Source: Prostheceraeus crozeri (lineage: Eukaryota > Platyhelminthes > Polycladida > Euryleptidae). From it: 64,000 nucleotides of DNA. The position numbers were made by a program, and so were the translations under genes. The stretch is from contig CAJQUW010008964.1 in NCBI GenBank assembly GCA_907163375.1, positions 208,501 to 272,500 on the forward strand. Direction: 5' to 3'. Below are positions 25,194 to 37,527 of the stretch, piece by piece (position 1 is the first letter of the stretch; every line of letters begins with the position of its first letter). The notes beneath the pieces are model-generated. The model saw nothing but the letters and a program-made list of their open reading frames with translations, made no database searches and was not told the origin of the DNA.

Positions 25194-26021
25194 TAAGGGA
25201 TCGTCCATAATCCTCGTGGACAGCAGAGGGGGAGGGGGCTTTGTAGTGCTGTCCACTGTCTGTACATATGAAAGAGGAGGGGAATCGGACGAGTTCACGT
25301 GGACACTTGGAAGGAAAATGTTAGAATTATTGTTGTGCGCATGTATCATAAATCTACTTTTTATCATTTTGTGATGATGAGTTTGAATCTTGATAAATGT
25401 CTGGATTTTAGAATACCGCAAAATAGGTACTTGAAAGGTTGTATATGTTATCTAGTCGACCGTGCTTTATTAATAGCTTTGTTGATTTAAGGACAGATTG
25501 CTTTTATTTCAAAATACTGAAAGATATTTGACATCACATGGCATTGAATATCCTCTAGATAGATCTCTTTCAAAATGAAATACAAAGATAAAGTTCATAC
25601 GTACCTTCATATATACGTGTATGTTTACTTAGATTCACGGACAAAACTCGTAAGATACTTACATAGTTCGTCAAAATAAGCCTAATTTTTGCTGTGTCCT
25701 GTGCATTCAACTTAGAAGATACTTATCTTCTGCTATAAACAACCGGCCTATATTCATGAATAGAGATTGAAGGACAGCCCAATACTGCAAGCCGGATTAT
25801 CGAATAATCACGAAGAATATAATTTAACATCAACACTGTAGGCCCGTGAATGCAGATTAGTTAAGTTGAATACATATCTACAATGAACATCAGTAATTGT
25901 CCACTGTCCACGCGGGGGTGAGGGAGGGGTGTCGTCCAGTGTCAATGAACTGTCCATTGGGGGGGGGGGGTTGGCGTCAAAAATCGCATTTTTGTCCACG
26001 TGGATCATGGACGATCCCTAA
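25194..26021. mobile_element. Harbinger-like non-autonomous element with TAA duplication
   Basis: TIRs begin GGGATCGTCCATAATCC at 25197 and end GGATCATGGACGATCCC at 26018, extending to a shared CGTGGAC. TAA flanks both ends (25194-25196 and 26019-26021). Just inside each end are several TGTCCACT/CTGTCCA motifs and G-rich tracts, including a 12-G run at 25959-25970. No transposase is encoded. TSD length and the GGG start suggest PIF/Harbinger; another superfamily with a TAA-centred target is possible. Confidence 0.75.
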
Positions 26022-29000
26022 ACAACCTCTCAGCACATTTAACCGGCATCGGAAAAAGCAACCAGTAAAGCCAAAATTCGGTGAAATTTGAATTACTATT
26101 GATTAATACGGAGATGAGCGAGTTAGCGCAAATGAAAACCAGTAGAAAATTCACATACTAAATGTGCTGTCCAGTGAATTTGATGTCATTTGGAGAGGGG
26201 ATGACGCATCAGAGTCCGGTATGGATAGGGTGTGTCTCATTGGTCTTTGAATGGAAAGCAGGTGGCCTGAGGCAAAGCATAGAATGGTCAAGAATATGGT
26301 TGGAAGTAAGCGAAATCAAAACGCTGCTAATAAACATAGCAACTTTAGTTTATAAAGATGCCATCACTGTCAGACAGGATAGCTGAACTTTTTGATTTAA
26401 TCAACAGAAAAGTTGAGCAATTTGCAAGTAATTATAAAAATAATTGCTTTATTGACAAACTCATCCTCAGTATAAAATTGATAGAGTAAAAACTTATTGA
26501 GACGTTAAACCACCAACACTCCAATATTGAAGCTTAAATTTAAGTCAATTATAATCATATTAAATACATTGGTGGATTGGATTTTCTCTGCAGTCTTGTC
26601 GGATATTATTTAATTAGTAAATTGATGCTTCATGGCAGATTTCTATCAAGTCATTCAATCCGAATGGCTTTTATGCACGCTCAATACTTTTTTTGAAATT
26701 AAAACTACATTTTCATCAACTTCGCCATCAGAATTATCCATTTTTTGTACAGAAAAGTAATTATGCTTCAATAATAGCATATTGGCGGTTCAACGGCTCA
26801 AATTTTCGAAATTACTTACGTGTTTCTTATGAATTTATCATCTGCAGGTCTATTCGAAAGAAAGTAGATTGATTATTTGTGAAAGGGCATTTTGATGACA
26901 TACATTAATTTCAAATTATCCTATTCCTTTCCAGAGATGGTTGCGATAAACCTTGTGAACTATGTCCACAGCTGAGTACACATTTAACACGACATTTTGC
27001 AATCATTATCTATGATCAGTAAAACAGTTATGGTTTCTATGAGAGGAAATTATTCATTCGAAATTTTACCTTCACACACAGTTCATTGAGCACTGATCAA
27101 CAGTGCCTGATAATACACTGTTATGCATCTTTATGCACTGTGATCGCTGACCTGTCAGCTGATCAGAGCCTCTCGCCGAACCAGCCTGAAAATCTAGATA
27201 GTTGGTCGACATTGACGAAATTGGATATCTAAATTAATGAATTATTGTGTCAACAGATGCCATCCTTTACTCCTGTTAGGAGGAGCATTAATTACAACGC
27301 GTCAAATTTAGGAGAAACTATCAACACGATCAGCAGTGGAAAAGAATCATTATCAGGTAGCGGCCTTCCATATATAGTAGGTCCAATTCACATACATGTA
27401 GGTGGCGGAGGCTAGATGTTTATCTTTCTATGCTGAATGATGACGATTATTTAGCATGTTTGAATTTGCTGAAAGTGGGTTCAAATGCTTAACATTACGG
27501 TCCTCACTTTAGAGGAATTCCCAAGTCAGATAAGAATAGCCCTTTTGGTGTGATATCTTCATGCAGTCAGTACTGTATTAAATTAAAGAGAGGCGGAGAA
27601 CATTTGTTAAGATGCAGTGTAAATTCGCAATTCTTTGATAACATTACTTTACTGATGACATCACAGGTATCCTGATAACTTTACTCATTATCATGTCAAT
27701 TCTCGAGCTCTTATAGTAGCCTTTCGATACTAACAGACTCAGTCGAGAATTCATCAGAGTCATCTTATTATACTCACAGGGAAATTATTAAGCAAATGGA
27801 ACTTTCCAATTCATGGTCAGCATATTTTGATGATGACATATGCAACTCTATTTTATTATTTGCATCTTTTTTTCGCGAAATGACGTTATTCACTGATTCG
27901 TGAATACCTCGATCACGTCAACGGATGAAAACAAAACATGAATATCGTATTTAGAATTTTTTTAGTCTCGGAGGCATTTCTATCAAACTGATAGTGAGGC
28001 CAATTTCTAATGAAATTCTTATCAAATGCCATCGTTTCGACATTTCGAGTATCCCTACCCCAGTCAACTACTACATCAACTGCGCGCATCCTTTCATTCT
28101 CTCAATAATACAGATATAAAACACTGCTGTAACATCCCACGGGAAATACCTTTCAAACAGTCGGTATGCAAGCATAAATTTTCATATCAAAAGTCACCGA
28201 ATCATCGTTAACGTAGCACGCTTGAATTCTAGAATAAATGTATTATATATTCGATTTCTCTGCCGTCTTTATACATGAGTACTTAAAATGGAAATGATAT
28301 TTCATTGAGTTTTCGTCAAGATCCGTTGTATTTCTTCCATTCATGATCGTCTACACAAGGAACACATGAAATGAAGATTCATCTCAAAGAGAGTATAATG
28401 AGGATTTGTATCTCTTAAAATAACTTCATACTCAACTTACGAGCATCTTAGAGGTACAAGACTCCATCCAATGGTGATCAATAAAACCTGAGTCAGTTCA
28501 AATTACAGCCAACATTTGTCTCAATACGTTATTCGCACTATCCAACAGTCTTCAAAAATTATTACAAACTGAAGTACAATTAATTTAGTGTAGATTACAG
28601 TTGGAATCACGTTTATAACGATGACTTTATATTGTATCAAATTTTACCTTCAGTCATTATGATATTGTCAAGGTATAGTCATATGATGCAAGTCAATACG
28701 ATATAGTAAGCGAAATCTCATGGTTACAGCAAAAAATATTTTCTTCCCGCTTTCAGAAAATGTGGGTATCGATAAATATGCTGTGCCATTTATTTCAAGA
28801 GAGAAGAACTCAGAATTTCGAGGATCAAAATGTGTCACTAAATAGGAATCCTGTCGAATGTTAGTTCATAATTATATGATAGCAGCTTGTATTACTGGCA
28901 ATTTTATGTTTAACTCATTTATCATAATTTGTAAAATCTAAATCATTTTTTTTTGACTTATTAAATTCAAATGATATAGATATAAGTGTACATGTGAGTG

Positions 29001-30615
29001 TTAGCAACTCTGATATTGTATCACGTGAAGGGCTCGTAAATGCAGACAGAAAAAAGACGGAAAATTTCGAACACATTCACACACCGGTGCGTGTTCTAGC
29101 AATAGTGTGAATGAATGACAGTTCCATAATTATTTTAATACGCCTTAATTTGAGACTTCATCATTTTCAAAACCGAATACTAACCATTATAAGCAAATTT
29201 GGTTACATAATCTATAATCTATTGTAATATTTGCCAATATGGGGACAGTAACACAAGATGTGATTTAAATACATGGAGACAAAGATGCTGCATGATTCAT
29301 AGCCGAATGAAATTGTCCACAAGATTTGTCAAATCACAAGACAAATTACAAGTAGACTACAATTCGAGGATCCGATTGGGAAATGGATATCACGAAGATA
29401 ATAAATCACCTTTTTCTTTTCAGCTATTAATTTTGTATTTTTTATCAAAAATTCTAAAAGCTTCGAAATCGTGAAAATGCGACGAAAATTCATGGGTCAA
29501 AGTTCATGAATTTCATGGATAGCTGATATAGATTTATATATATATTTTTTTATATATCAGATGAAAATAATGTAATGGAAGAGTACTCCGAGAATCAGCA
29601 TGCTCTGGTAACCATACGGCACTCCGACGATGGCAATAGTTATTTGAATGTAATGAAAATGAATTGATTTCTTGGAAAATCATTCCGAACGAGTGATAGT
29701 AAACGCAGATAACTTCTGATCAATATATGCAGGTATTTATTCAAGTTGTTTCAATTTAACGAAAAATATCATTGAATACAAAATTTATCAAATTTCAACT
29801 GATGTAACCTCCAAGAGTTACAGTTGAGACTATCTGTTATTTTGGCAGGTGCTGAGATTAATTTTCAAAAATCTTTGAACGCGAAACAGATTGAAGGTCC
29901 TACAATGAATGCACGCGGTTTGGAGATGTCTATCTACGGCTACAAGCTGTCGCCACAACAGATATACAAGCATCATCATCAGGGAGCACAAAGTATACTT
30001 GAACGAAAAAAAATCCCGATGGATAAGGGAAGTTCTTACCTCATTGTGTAATTGACGACGATATCCTGATTCAACAATTTCTGAAGAACTGTGACTGAGA
30101 CAAACTTTGGAGAGAACACAGTGATATCTGAAAGAGAAAAGTGAACCTTAAATGTTTACGTTGCTGACTTGCTTGGAAGATAACAAATCTCAACAATACA
30201 TTCCCAAATATCTTCTACTCGCAAACAAATGCCGCATTACTTTATTCCTCGAAATATGACATCCGCTTCCGTTCAATGCTTGTTACAAGGTGGATTCAGT
30301 ATAGATATTGATCAGCCTAGATAGAAACTATGCGATCGCGTTTTAACATTCAGAAGGAAAGTCACTTTCATGAATATTTTAATACTAAGTCTCAATGCAT
30401 AGAGAAACACACAATAGACAAGAATAGAATTGATGTCTTATGGCATTTGTCGAACTCACTGCTTTACATACTTCAGTGAAACGATAAGATAAAATTTTTG
30501 CCGAACGCGTTCAAGATACGTGCAAACATATATATCACATTTTTGGAATTTGGAATGCTTCATAAATGTTCGTCTTCATAGCATGGAACTATTAAAAAAA
30601 TAGTGTGACAATTTC
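26022..30615. other. Gene-free stretch
   Basis: 4.6 kb with no recognised coding region or repeat pair. The frames at 28026-28211, 29292-29474 and 29824-30051 carry no identifiable motif. Confidence 0.45.
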
Positions 30616-31014
30616 ATAATAATAATAATTCGCTTTCTTGCCTCACAAAATATCTCGGTGAGCACAGAACATACATCACGATAGTGATAGAGCAGATGAA
30701 GAAGAAAAAGTGCTGACAAGGCAGGATGATTAAAATAGATGAATAAAGCTATTTACAAAAACCGATCAAAGACGAACTAAGCCGCTGGAGAGCACCGATT
30801 GGCTTTGAGAAGAAAACAACACGAAATGGAGTGCAGATTTCAAACATTTCTCGCAGAGGATAATCATTACACTTTTCAACTTTCTTTAACAGCTCAGTGC
30901 AAATTCAATGCCTAAAAGTGGAGATAGAAACACCAGAGCATTCAGAGGCATTAATGCCAATTATGCGGAAGATGCGTCGTTCGACAGACAAACGTTTCAT
31001 GAAAACACATTCGG

Positions 31015-32823
31015 ACATATTAATAATAATAATAATAAAGTCGTTTATTGTGAAAGAACACCGCCTCAATAATGGGAATCGTGAGGCGTGGATACAAGCA
31101 ATCGTTACAAGTTAGATATCATAAAAGTCATAACAAAGTAATCGTGTTCAATAAATAACCAGATAATGATAATGCTGTCACTGTCACAGAGTAAATCCAG
31201 TATTGAAGAGTATAGACATGCATACAAAGAAACTTTTCGCCCTCAGAGTTGATGAAATGATGGGTAAACGAAACTTGTTTGAGAAAGTCATCTTAGGAAA
31301 AGTCAGATGGTGGAGGGGATGTTCTATATCAGAGACAACACTTAGGAACAATTTAAATCCGCAGATCTTCCGCCGATATGCGAGGGGAACAAAGTTCGAA
31401 CACTGACACTCAGCTCCACACACAATTCGATGTGCTCTCCTCCGAACCCGCTCAATGTTTTCCTCCGACATCTTGTTCAAGTCTACAAATAGAGGTGCAG
31501 CATATTCCATAATACTTCTTACACAACAATTATATACAATAATGAGCTGGTCTTTTGGCAGGTAACAACGAAGTTGACGTAATACAAAAAGGCGTGAAGA
31601 AACACGCTTACAAATGCGGTTACAATGACTGGTCCATCTCAGCCTCTTGTCAAAAGTTACACCAAGAATAGTCACTTGTACTTTCAGTGGAATGTTCGGA
31701 ATTTGGTGGTCGATCTCCTTGAAGCTTTTGTTGAATGTATAAAAGGTCTGTTGACATTTTTGAACCTGAATTGACATACTATTTTCTCGAGTCCAACGGA
31801 TGATTTCATTATAACCAGAGAAGAGGTCAGACGATTGATGACATTTTTTAATGCTGCCAATTAAGAATAGGTCATCGGCATATTTAACCAGTAGCAAGTC
31901 TGTTTTTGGAGAAATCACGAGATCAGACATGAAGTAGTTAAAAATAAGTGGGCCAAATGATGATCCCTATGGGATCCCACTGTGAACCTGGCCAAAAGAA
32001 GAGCATCTGTCTTTCCATTTTACCCTCATTCGGCGTGATGTGATATAGTTCTGTACGAAGGATATCAGGAAACTACTGACATTGTCGCGGATCATCTTTT
32101 GAATAAGAATTTCGTGGAAAACTTTATCAAATCCCTTCATGAGATCAACGCGGACCATTTGACAAGCTTCTATCTCACGATTCTGTAGGTGCCTTGATAT
32201 GTAGTCCTCGATTTCAATTAAGGCTGCTGTCGTTGAGCTCTTGGGTCTATAACCAAACTGACTGTTGTCATAGCGCGATAAGAAGTCTGTTCTGAATCTC
32301 TTTAGTAGACATTTCTCAAAAATTCTTTCCTGCATTGGCAGAAGAGAAATTGGACGAACATCGGTGATGCGTGGTGGTGATGTTTTAGGAAGCGGGATGA
32401 CATCAGCGTCCTTCCACTCTTGAGGCAAATCTGCGATTTCCATGCACAAATTGAAAATCATCGTGAGGGGCTTAGCCAGGTTTTCAGCAAGTTTGGGCCA
32501 TATCAGGGAAGGCACATGATCCGATCCGCAAGCTTTTCGTGGACTAACTCGTTTTAAAAGCGACCACACCTCAACTTCATCGAATTGAAAAGGTACAATG
32601 AATGGATATTTCTGGGGAAAAATGTGATTTGAATTGCCAACTTTTTGAAAGTGCGAAAGGACATTGGTTTTAATTTCTTCAAGAATGGATTCCAAATCTT
32701 CATCTGGTCTGCAGTTGCGAAGCCAATTTCCAGCCATATCAACTTTAGTCACCTTCTTGTAAATGTTCCAAACAGAGCAACCCTTACTTAAAAGTCGAAT
32801 ACCCCAAGCAATATTTACATATT
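31015..32823 (-). mobile_element. Younger 5'-truncated LINE inserted in the older LINE
   Basis: A 1795-bp body (31022-32816) on the minus strand lies between copies of the 7-bp ACATATT (31015-31021 and 32817-32823). It ends with an (ATT)5 tail at 31022-31038, preceded by a short 3' UTR after the ORF2 stop at 31184. The tail type is shared with the older element, so both probably belong to one lineage with TTA-repeat termini. The endonuclease domain is lost by 5' truncation. Confidence 0.85.
31184..32816 (-). pseudogene. LINE ORF2 reverse transcriptase, one nonsense mutation
   Basis: RT of the younger LINE. Fingers: SPRKACGSDHVPSLIWPKL and WKDADVIPLPK; then VRPISLLPMQERIFEK, the FGYRPKSST stretch, and motif A RVDLMKGFDKVFHE. 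Motif B reads HSGIP-stop-GSSFGPL, where relatives have Gln (CAG changed to TAG, 31964-31966). The same frame then continues with motif C KYADDLFLI and the C-terminal RRRAHRIVC to TGA at 31184-31186. The stop is the only visible lesion in about 540 codons, so this copy is young. Codons upstream of 32816 in this frame belong to the interrupted element. Confidence 0.85.
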
Positions 32824-33190
32824 GCAAACATATGGATACGCATCCATCAGAATAGAACGAATCAGCGGTATGTAACACCGCATCGTCAAAGCAACCGGGC
32901 AGTGAGATCTTCTGAGGTTGCGGAAAATGAAAACGCGTTTGGAAACCGTTATAACAATGATATCAGCATGCATTTTCCATCTAAGATCAAATGTAAAAGC
33001 TAGGCCCAAAGTTTCAAGAGAAAAAACTTGTTGCAAGGCAAGATTATCATTCACAAATACCGGTGACGTTGACAAATTCGGTTTAGTGACAATATCCATA
33101 ACCCTGCACTTGGATTTATTCAAACCAATATTGTCTAACCATCAAGCGATATTGATAGTCATGTATTGATCCACACCCTTTGTTAGCGAT

Positions 33191-34480
33191 AATAATTAAA
33201 CAGTACAAAAATAATTTATAAAAGGAAGCACGTATAGGGAGGGGAAGAATATTGAGGGCTGAAAAGGAGCAAAATTGGAATGAAAATGCTAGGATAACAA
33301 CTTCAACTTAACAAACGTAAAATGCGGCTAAGTCAAGCGTCAAGGTACAGGAAGCTATGACGATGATCGAAAAATAGCAGAATTAATATCAAAATTGAAG
33401 TCTAAGAGAGATCTAGTTAACTGCTTCCTTAACAATGGAAAAGCGGAATCCATCCTAAGCCGATTTCGTGAAAATAGATTTTGAAATCTTAAACTTTCTA
33501 CCCCAAAGGTACTTATGTAAATCAAATTATGTATATGAGTCTGAAGACAATTTCGTTGAAGGCAACGAAGAAATAAAGAAAAATAGAAGGTGAATTAGCT
33601 TGCAATTCCAACAAAAGATAAAATCAGTTTCTGCCAGCATTCGTCAGCCATCTTCAGAATATGTTCTTTGGAAATACCTACAAGATTGCAAGTTTACGAC
33701 TGTAGGCTGTTTAAAGAAATCATGGAGGAAATAGCTTAGTTTTGCCTTGTAATATTCACATTAATGCTGTCTCCGAATAATCCCACATTATCAAAGTGAA
33801 GATGTAATTATGTTAATGGTCATGCGAAGAATCTTTTCTCAGTGGTTCATGCGAGGATGCATGCTAACGATCAGATAAATAAAAGTCGGAAGAAGTCACG
33901 GATTTGAGTTATGACGAAATTCGAATATGAATAGCCTCAAGGCCAGACAAATAGCAATTATACCCATGTTCATGACACACTCCTCGAGTAGGATTACATC
34001 TATCAATTTGAATTATAATCACAATTTCGGAACCGGAGCCGCCCGGAGTCGTGGTAGCAGTTCGGAGCCGGAGCTGACAGGAAATACCACGGCTACGCTT
34101 CCGACTTGAAGTTTTATATGTATGAAGAATTTAGTCTCTGCGAGATAAAGTGATATTTGACGGTGTAGCTGAAACGAATACAAGTGTGTTATCATTGTAG
34201 GTCATCGTTGTAGACCTCCGAAAACCTACTGGCCTTCATCTCCTGTCAATACACAGCCTACTGTGAATCATTTATTTGGATTTTAGAGGAGATCGCGGAC
34301 TTCCTTAGGATAGTGTTCCAGCCGAGGACGCAGCTTTCGGGTGAAGGCTCTTGTCGAAAAACATGCACATGCATTCTCGCATCGAATTTAATGCTAGCAA
34401 ATTATTGATTCTTAGGTATTATTCCCTCTCAAATATATGGGTTTGCCATAGGCGTGTCAATCTCAACAAGATACCTACAG
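33191..34480. other. Gene-free stretch with a GGAGCC-rich patch
   Basis: The patch at 34032-34100 repeats CGGAGCC/GGAGTCGTGGTAGC and resembles 37498-37530. It may be the edge of the same unidentified repeat. Nothing else was recognised. Confidence 0.4.
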
Positions 34481-35568
34481 AGCTGATCATAAAAAACGGA
34501 CCACCTACTTTTCGCCAAATTCAATCGATTCTCATGCCTTCCAATCGTGTCGTACAACCACGTGCCATACATCATTCGAAAGCTGGTATTCTCAAATTTA
34601 AAATGAGCTATGATAGACTTGTATCCGTTTCTTCATTTGCTGAGTAGTGCTCAAAACATGAAAATCGCTCAATTTACAAATCGCAAATTTTCAGTAAGAA
34701 GACATACGAGCATGATTATGAATCAGGCTTGGGGAGAACGAGCATTTTTTGAGCTCCTTTTTGATATCCTGTTAATCAAAATCGTTGAACTAGGAAAAAG
34801 TCAGTGATATCGTGAAGTTGTCACAAAATCACGCCTCCATTGGCTGAAAATGTTATATTCTCACTTTTTCATCAAAATGTTGATGTTTGATATTTTCGTA
34901 ATCCTTGCAATGTAAGGAGTATTGATTATTGTAACAAACAGTCAAGGTAAACAATCGTCAGTCACCATGCGAGAAGAAGGACATATTATTGCCAATTGTT
35001 TTGTTTTGAACCTTCGTTCACCTTACGTTGTGTTTGTGCACTTTAGCGGAAATGATAAAAAATGTTGAAGAAGTTTGAAAATGAACTATTTGACATATTT
35101 GAATGAAACTTAAATATTCGTACTCCTTACATTGCAAGGTATACAAAAATATTAAACATGAACATTTTTGATGAAAAAGTGAGAATATAACATTTTCAGC
35201 CAATGGAGCCGTGATTTTATGACAACTTCACGATATCACTGACTTTTTCCTACGAGTAGTTCAACGATTTTGATTAACAGGATATCAAAAAGGAGCTCAA
35301 AAAATGCTCGTTCTCCCCAAGCCTGATTCATAATCATGCTCATATATCTTCTTACTGAAAATTTGCGATTTGTAAATTGAGCGATTTTCATGTTTTGAGC
35401 ACTACTCAGCAAATGAAGAAACGGATACAAGTCTATCATAGCTCATTTTAAATTTGAGAATACCAGCTTTCGAATGATGTATGGCACGTGGTTGTACGAC
35501 ACGATTGGAAGGCATGAGAATCGATTGAATTTGGCGAAAAATAGGTGGTCCGTTTTTCATGATCAGCT
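34481..35568. repeat. Long inverted repeat, ~450-bp arms and ~190-bp spacer
   Basis: The left arm (34481 to about 34925, starting AGCTGATCAT) is repeated in reverse at about 35115-35568 (ending ATGATCAGCT) at roughly 95% identity with small indels. The spacer is about 34926-35114. Matching open frames occur mirror-wise in both arms (34610-34807 plus, 35236-35439 minus) but only because the arms are copies. No transposase motif or clear target duplication was found. It may be a foldback transposon or an inverted segmental duplication; a transcript would form a long hairpin. Confidence 0.9.
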
Positions 35569-36430
35569 GTATACAGTAGATTAAGTATTTAAATACTTCT
35601 GAAGAAGTACTTTTGATATAAAGAGAACTTCAGTTCAATGTGGAAATATGTTTCACTTGATTGATGAATATTAGAGCCCTGACATCTTAGTGGTTGAATC
35701 ATCCGACCGGCAGCACCTGTTACTGCAGGGAGCGAGGCTGAAAATTGGACTTTCAGAGAATGCAGTACACCCTATCCATGACTGCTACGAATCTGCGCGT
35801 CTGACACGATAAAAGAAAAGTACACATGCATATACAACAGCGTGTGGATTGAAGCCCCCTTCACTGACGAAAACTTCTCTTTCTAATCAATGATGCGTCA
35901 CTCTGGAAGAATGAAATATTGGTTCTCGCCACTGATTGAGCGCTAAGAGCGGTAGTGATAGGGACTAAATCAGAAACTTCTATCAGTCCCATATAAATAG
36001 AGAAAATTTTCATGGCTACTTAAGTTTTAAGCGGGAGTTTTCATAATTTTTAGCATGGTGGTCATTTTTCTATCCTGAGTGTGTTTATGCCTCCGATCAG
36101 TGACATCTACGAAAATGTATTGAAAGACTGAATAAGTTTCAGCTAAGACTTAATCAGGATGCTGTGTGTTACGACAAAGTTGCGACGATTTGATAAATCT
36201 AAATGTGTTTAGCTTCTTAGAAGTGTAAACTGCATGACCTATAGTGCGAACTGCATGATCTACACGCTGCAGTACTTGACTTAAATCACAGAAAACACAG
36301 ACAAATGTCATTTTACCGAAAACATCAGCTTGCTCCCATTGGATATATGCGTGCTTCATGCAATCTTGTTTGACAAAAAGTACCAGGTAGACCTCGACAG
36401 ATGTGCAGTTTCGCAGTAGCCATCGGGTGT
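35569..36430. other. Gene-free stretch with a short palindrome
   Basis: AAGTATTTAAATACTT is a perfect 16-bp palindrome just outside the inverted repeat (about 35584-35599). A tRNA-like A-box match, TTAGTGGTTGAATCATCC, lies near 35690 but has no B-box. Nothing else was recognised. Confidence 0.4.
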
Positions 36431-37335
36431 ACACACAGAATTAGATTGTTTAATCGTGTCACTTTGGTAGAAGTACAAACTAATTCAAAACGATGGCTTA
36501 TGCCGGAACTTACTAAGTGGCAAAAAGAAATTTTTAATACATTACACAGATAGGAAAAATAGTCGTGAGTCGCTTGCGGATTGCCGTGAGTTCCTTCAAA
36601 GTGCTCCGATCGCAGAATTCAGATCACTGCGCAAAAGTTTTCTCGATAATGTTGGGCCCTCCGATCATTATCAAAAAAGTTAGCAGGCGCACGAAAAAAC
36701 GTTCACACGCTGCTCTCTAGATCTTGTCATGGACTGCGTCTCTTTGCTGTGTGATTCGGTTGATAAGAGCAACTGAAACTTCGCACAATTTGGCGTGTTG
36801 AATGTTGAACATTGTTCGATTGCTATGGTACATTATGTCAGCAGATTGTGCCATTTCATTAGCGTTACACACAGAATTAGATTGTTTAATCGTATCACTT
36901 TGCTAGAAGTGCAAACTGATTCAAAACAATGGCACATCCAGGAACTTAATAAGTGGGCAAAAAGAAATTTTTAATACCTTACAGAGATAGGAAAAATAGT
37001 AAATCGTTTGCGGATTGCTCTGAATTCCTTCAAAATGCTCCGATCGCCACGATTCCTTCAGATTCGAAGAATTCAGATCATTGCGCGAAAGTTTTCTCGA
37101 TAATGTTAGGCCCTCCGATCATTTTAAAAAAAGTTAGCAGGCGCATGAAAAAACGTTCACAAACTTCTCTGTAGAACTTGACATCGACTGCGCCTCTTTG
37201 CTGTGTGATCCAGTTGATAACAGTCACTGAAACTTTGCACAATTTGGCGTGTTTAATGTTGAACTGGGTGCTCATTGTTCGATTGCTATGGTATTTAGTC
37301 AGTAGATTGTGCCATTTCAATAACGTTGCATGTTC
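36431..37335. repeat. Diverged tandem duplication, ~440-460-bp unit
   Basis: Copy 1 starts ACACACAGAATTAGATTG at 36431 and copy 2 at 36867. They align to the end at roughly 85% by eye. Copy 2 carries insertions of 9 and 21 bp, both multiples of three. On the minus strand both copies read a similar peptide (YHSNRTM, HAKLC, ITQQR, CERFF, IGGPNIIEKTFAQ). Copy 2 is open for 92 codons (37356-37078) and copy 1 has one stop. The family is unknown; it may be a duplicated exon or a repeat with fossil coding capacity. Confidence 0.8.
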
Positions 37336-37455
37336 CAATACATCCCTTCTAGTCAAACGGAAGAAGAGACGACCTGTCTAATTCTGTGGCGTTACATGTT
37401 CCAATGTTTCCTTTCTAGTCAAACCGAAGAAGAGACGACCTCTCTAATTCTGTGT
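37324..37455. repeat. 66-bp tandem duplication
   Basis: CGTTGCATGTTCCAAT at 37324 and CGTTACATGTTCCAAT at 37390 start two copies, each running through AAGAAGAGACGACCT to CTAATTCTGTG. It abuts the end of the larger duplication and shares the AATTCTGTG/CACAGAATT edge with it, suggesting repeated slippage at one junction. Confidence 0.85.
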
Positions 37456-37501
37456 GTGCATATCATTCTGTGAAATGGCGAAGGGTGTGGGGTCGCAGCC
37501 G

Positions 37502-37527
37502 GAGCCGTGGTAGCTGGACCACGGCTC
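37502..37527. repeat. Perfect 10-bp stem hairpin
   Basis: GAGCCGTGGT and ACCACGGCTC flank the 6-nt loop AGCTGG. Its arm resembles the GGAGTCGTGGTAGC patch at 34050, so it may be part of a repeat family's terminus. Confidence 0.7.

Larger units (their letters stand above)
30616..33190 (-). mobile_element. Older LINE fragment, interrupted by a younger LINE
   Basis: The upstream half (about 33190-32824) encodes a CR1/Jockey-type post-YADD region: NKSKCRVMDI, LGLAFTFDLRWKMHAD, RNLRRSHC and YPYVCNM. The downstream half (31014-30749) continues in the same frame with SECVFMKRLSVERRIFRI and ends LQRLSSSLIGFCK at TAG 30749-30751, with one internal stop. Its 3' UTR ends GAATTATTATTATTAT at about 30616. 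The two halves join if 31022-32816 plus one copy of the 7-bp duplication is removed. The 5' RT core is missing. Confidence 0.8.

Noticed and set aside
25191..26091. Pro-rich minus frames and plus frames in the TAA-flanked element
   Set aside because: They arise from G/C-rich subterminal tracts of a non-coding transposon.
34610..35439. Two near-identical 65-67-codon proteins on opposite strands
   Set aside because: They are mirror images caused by the inverted repeat; there is no domain and no evidence of selection.
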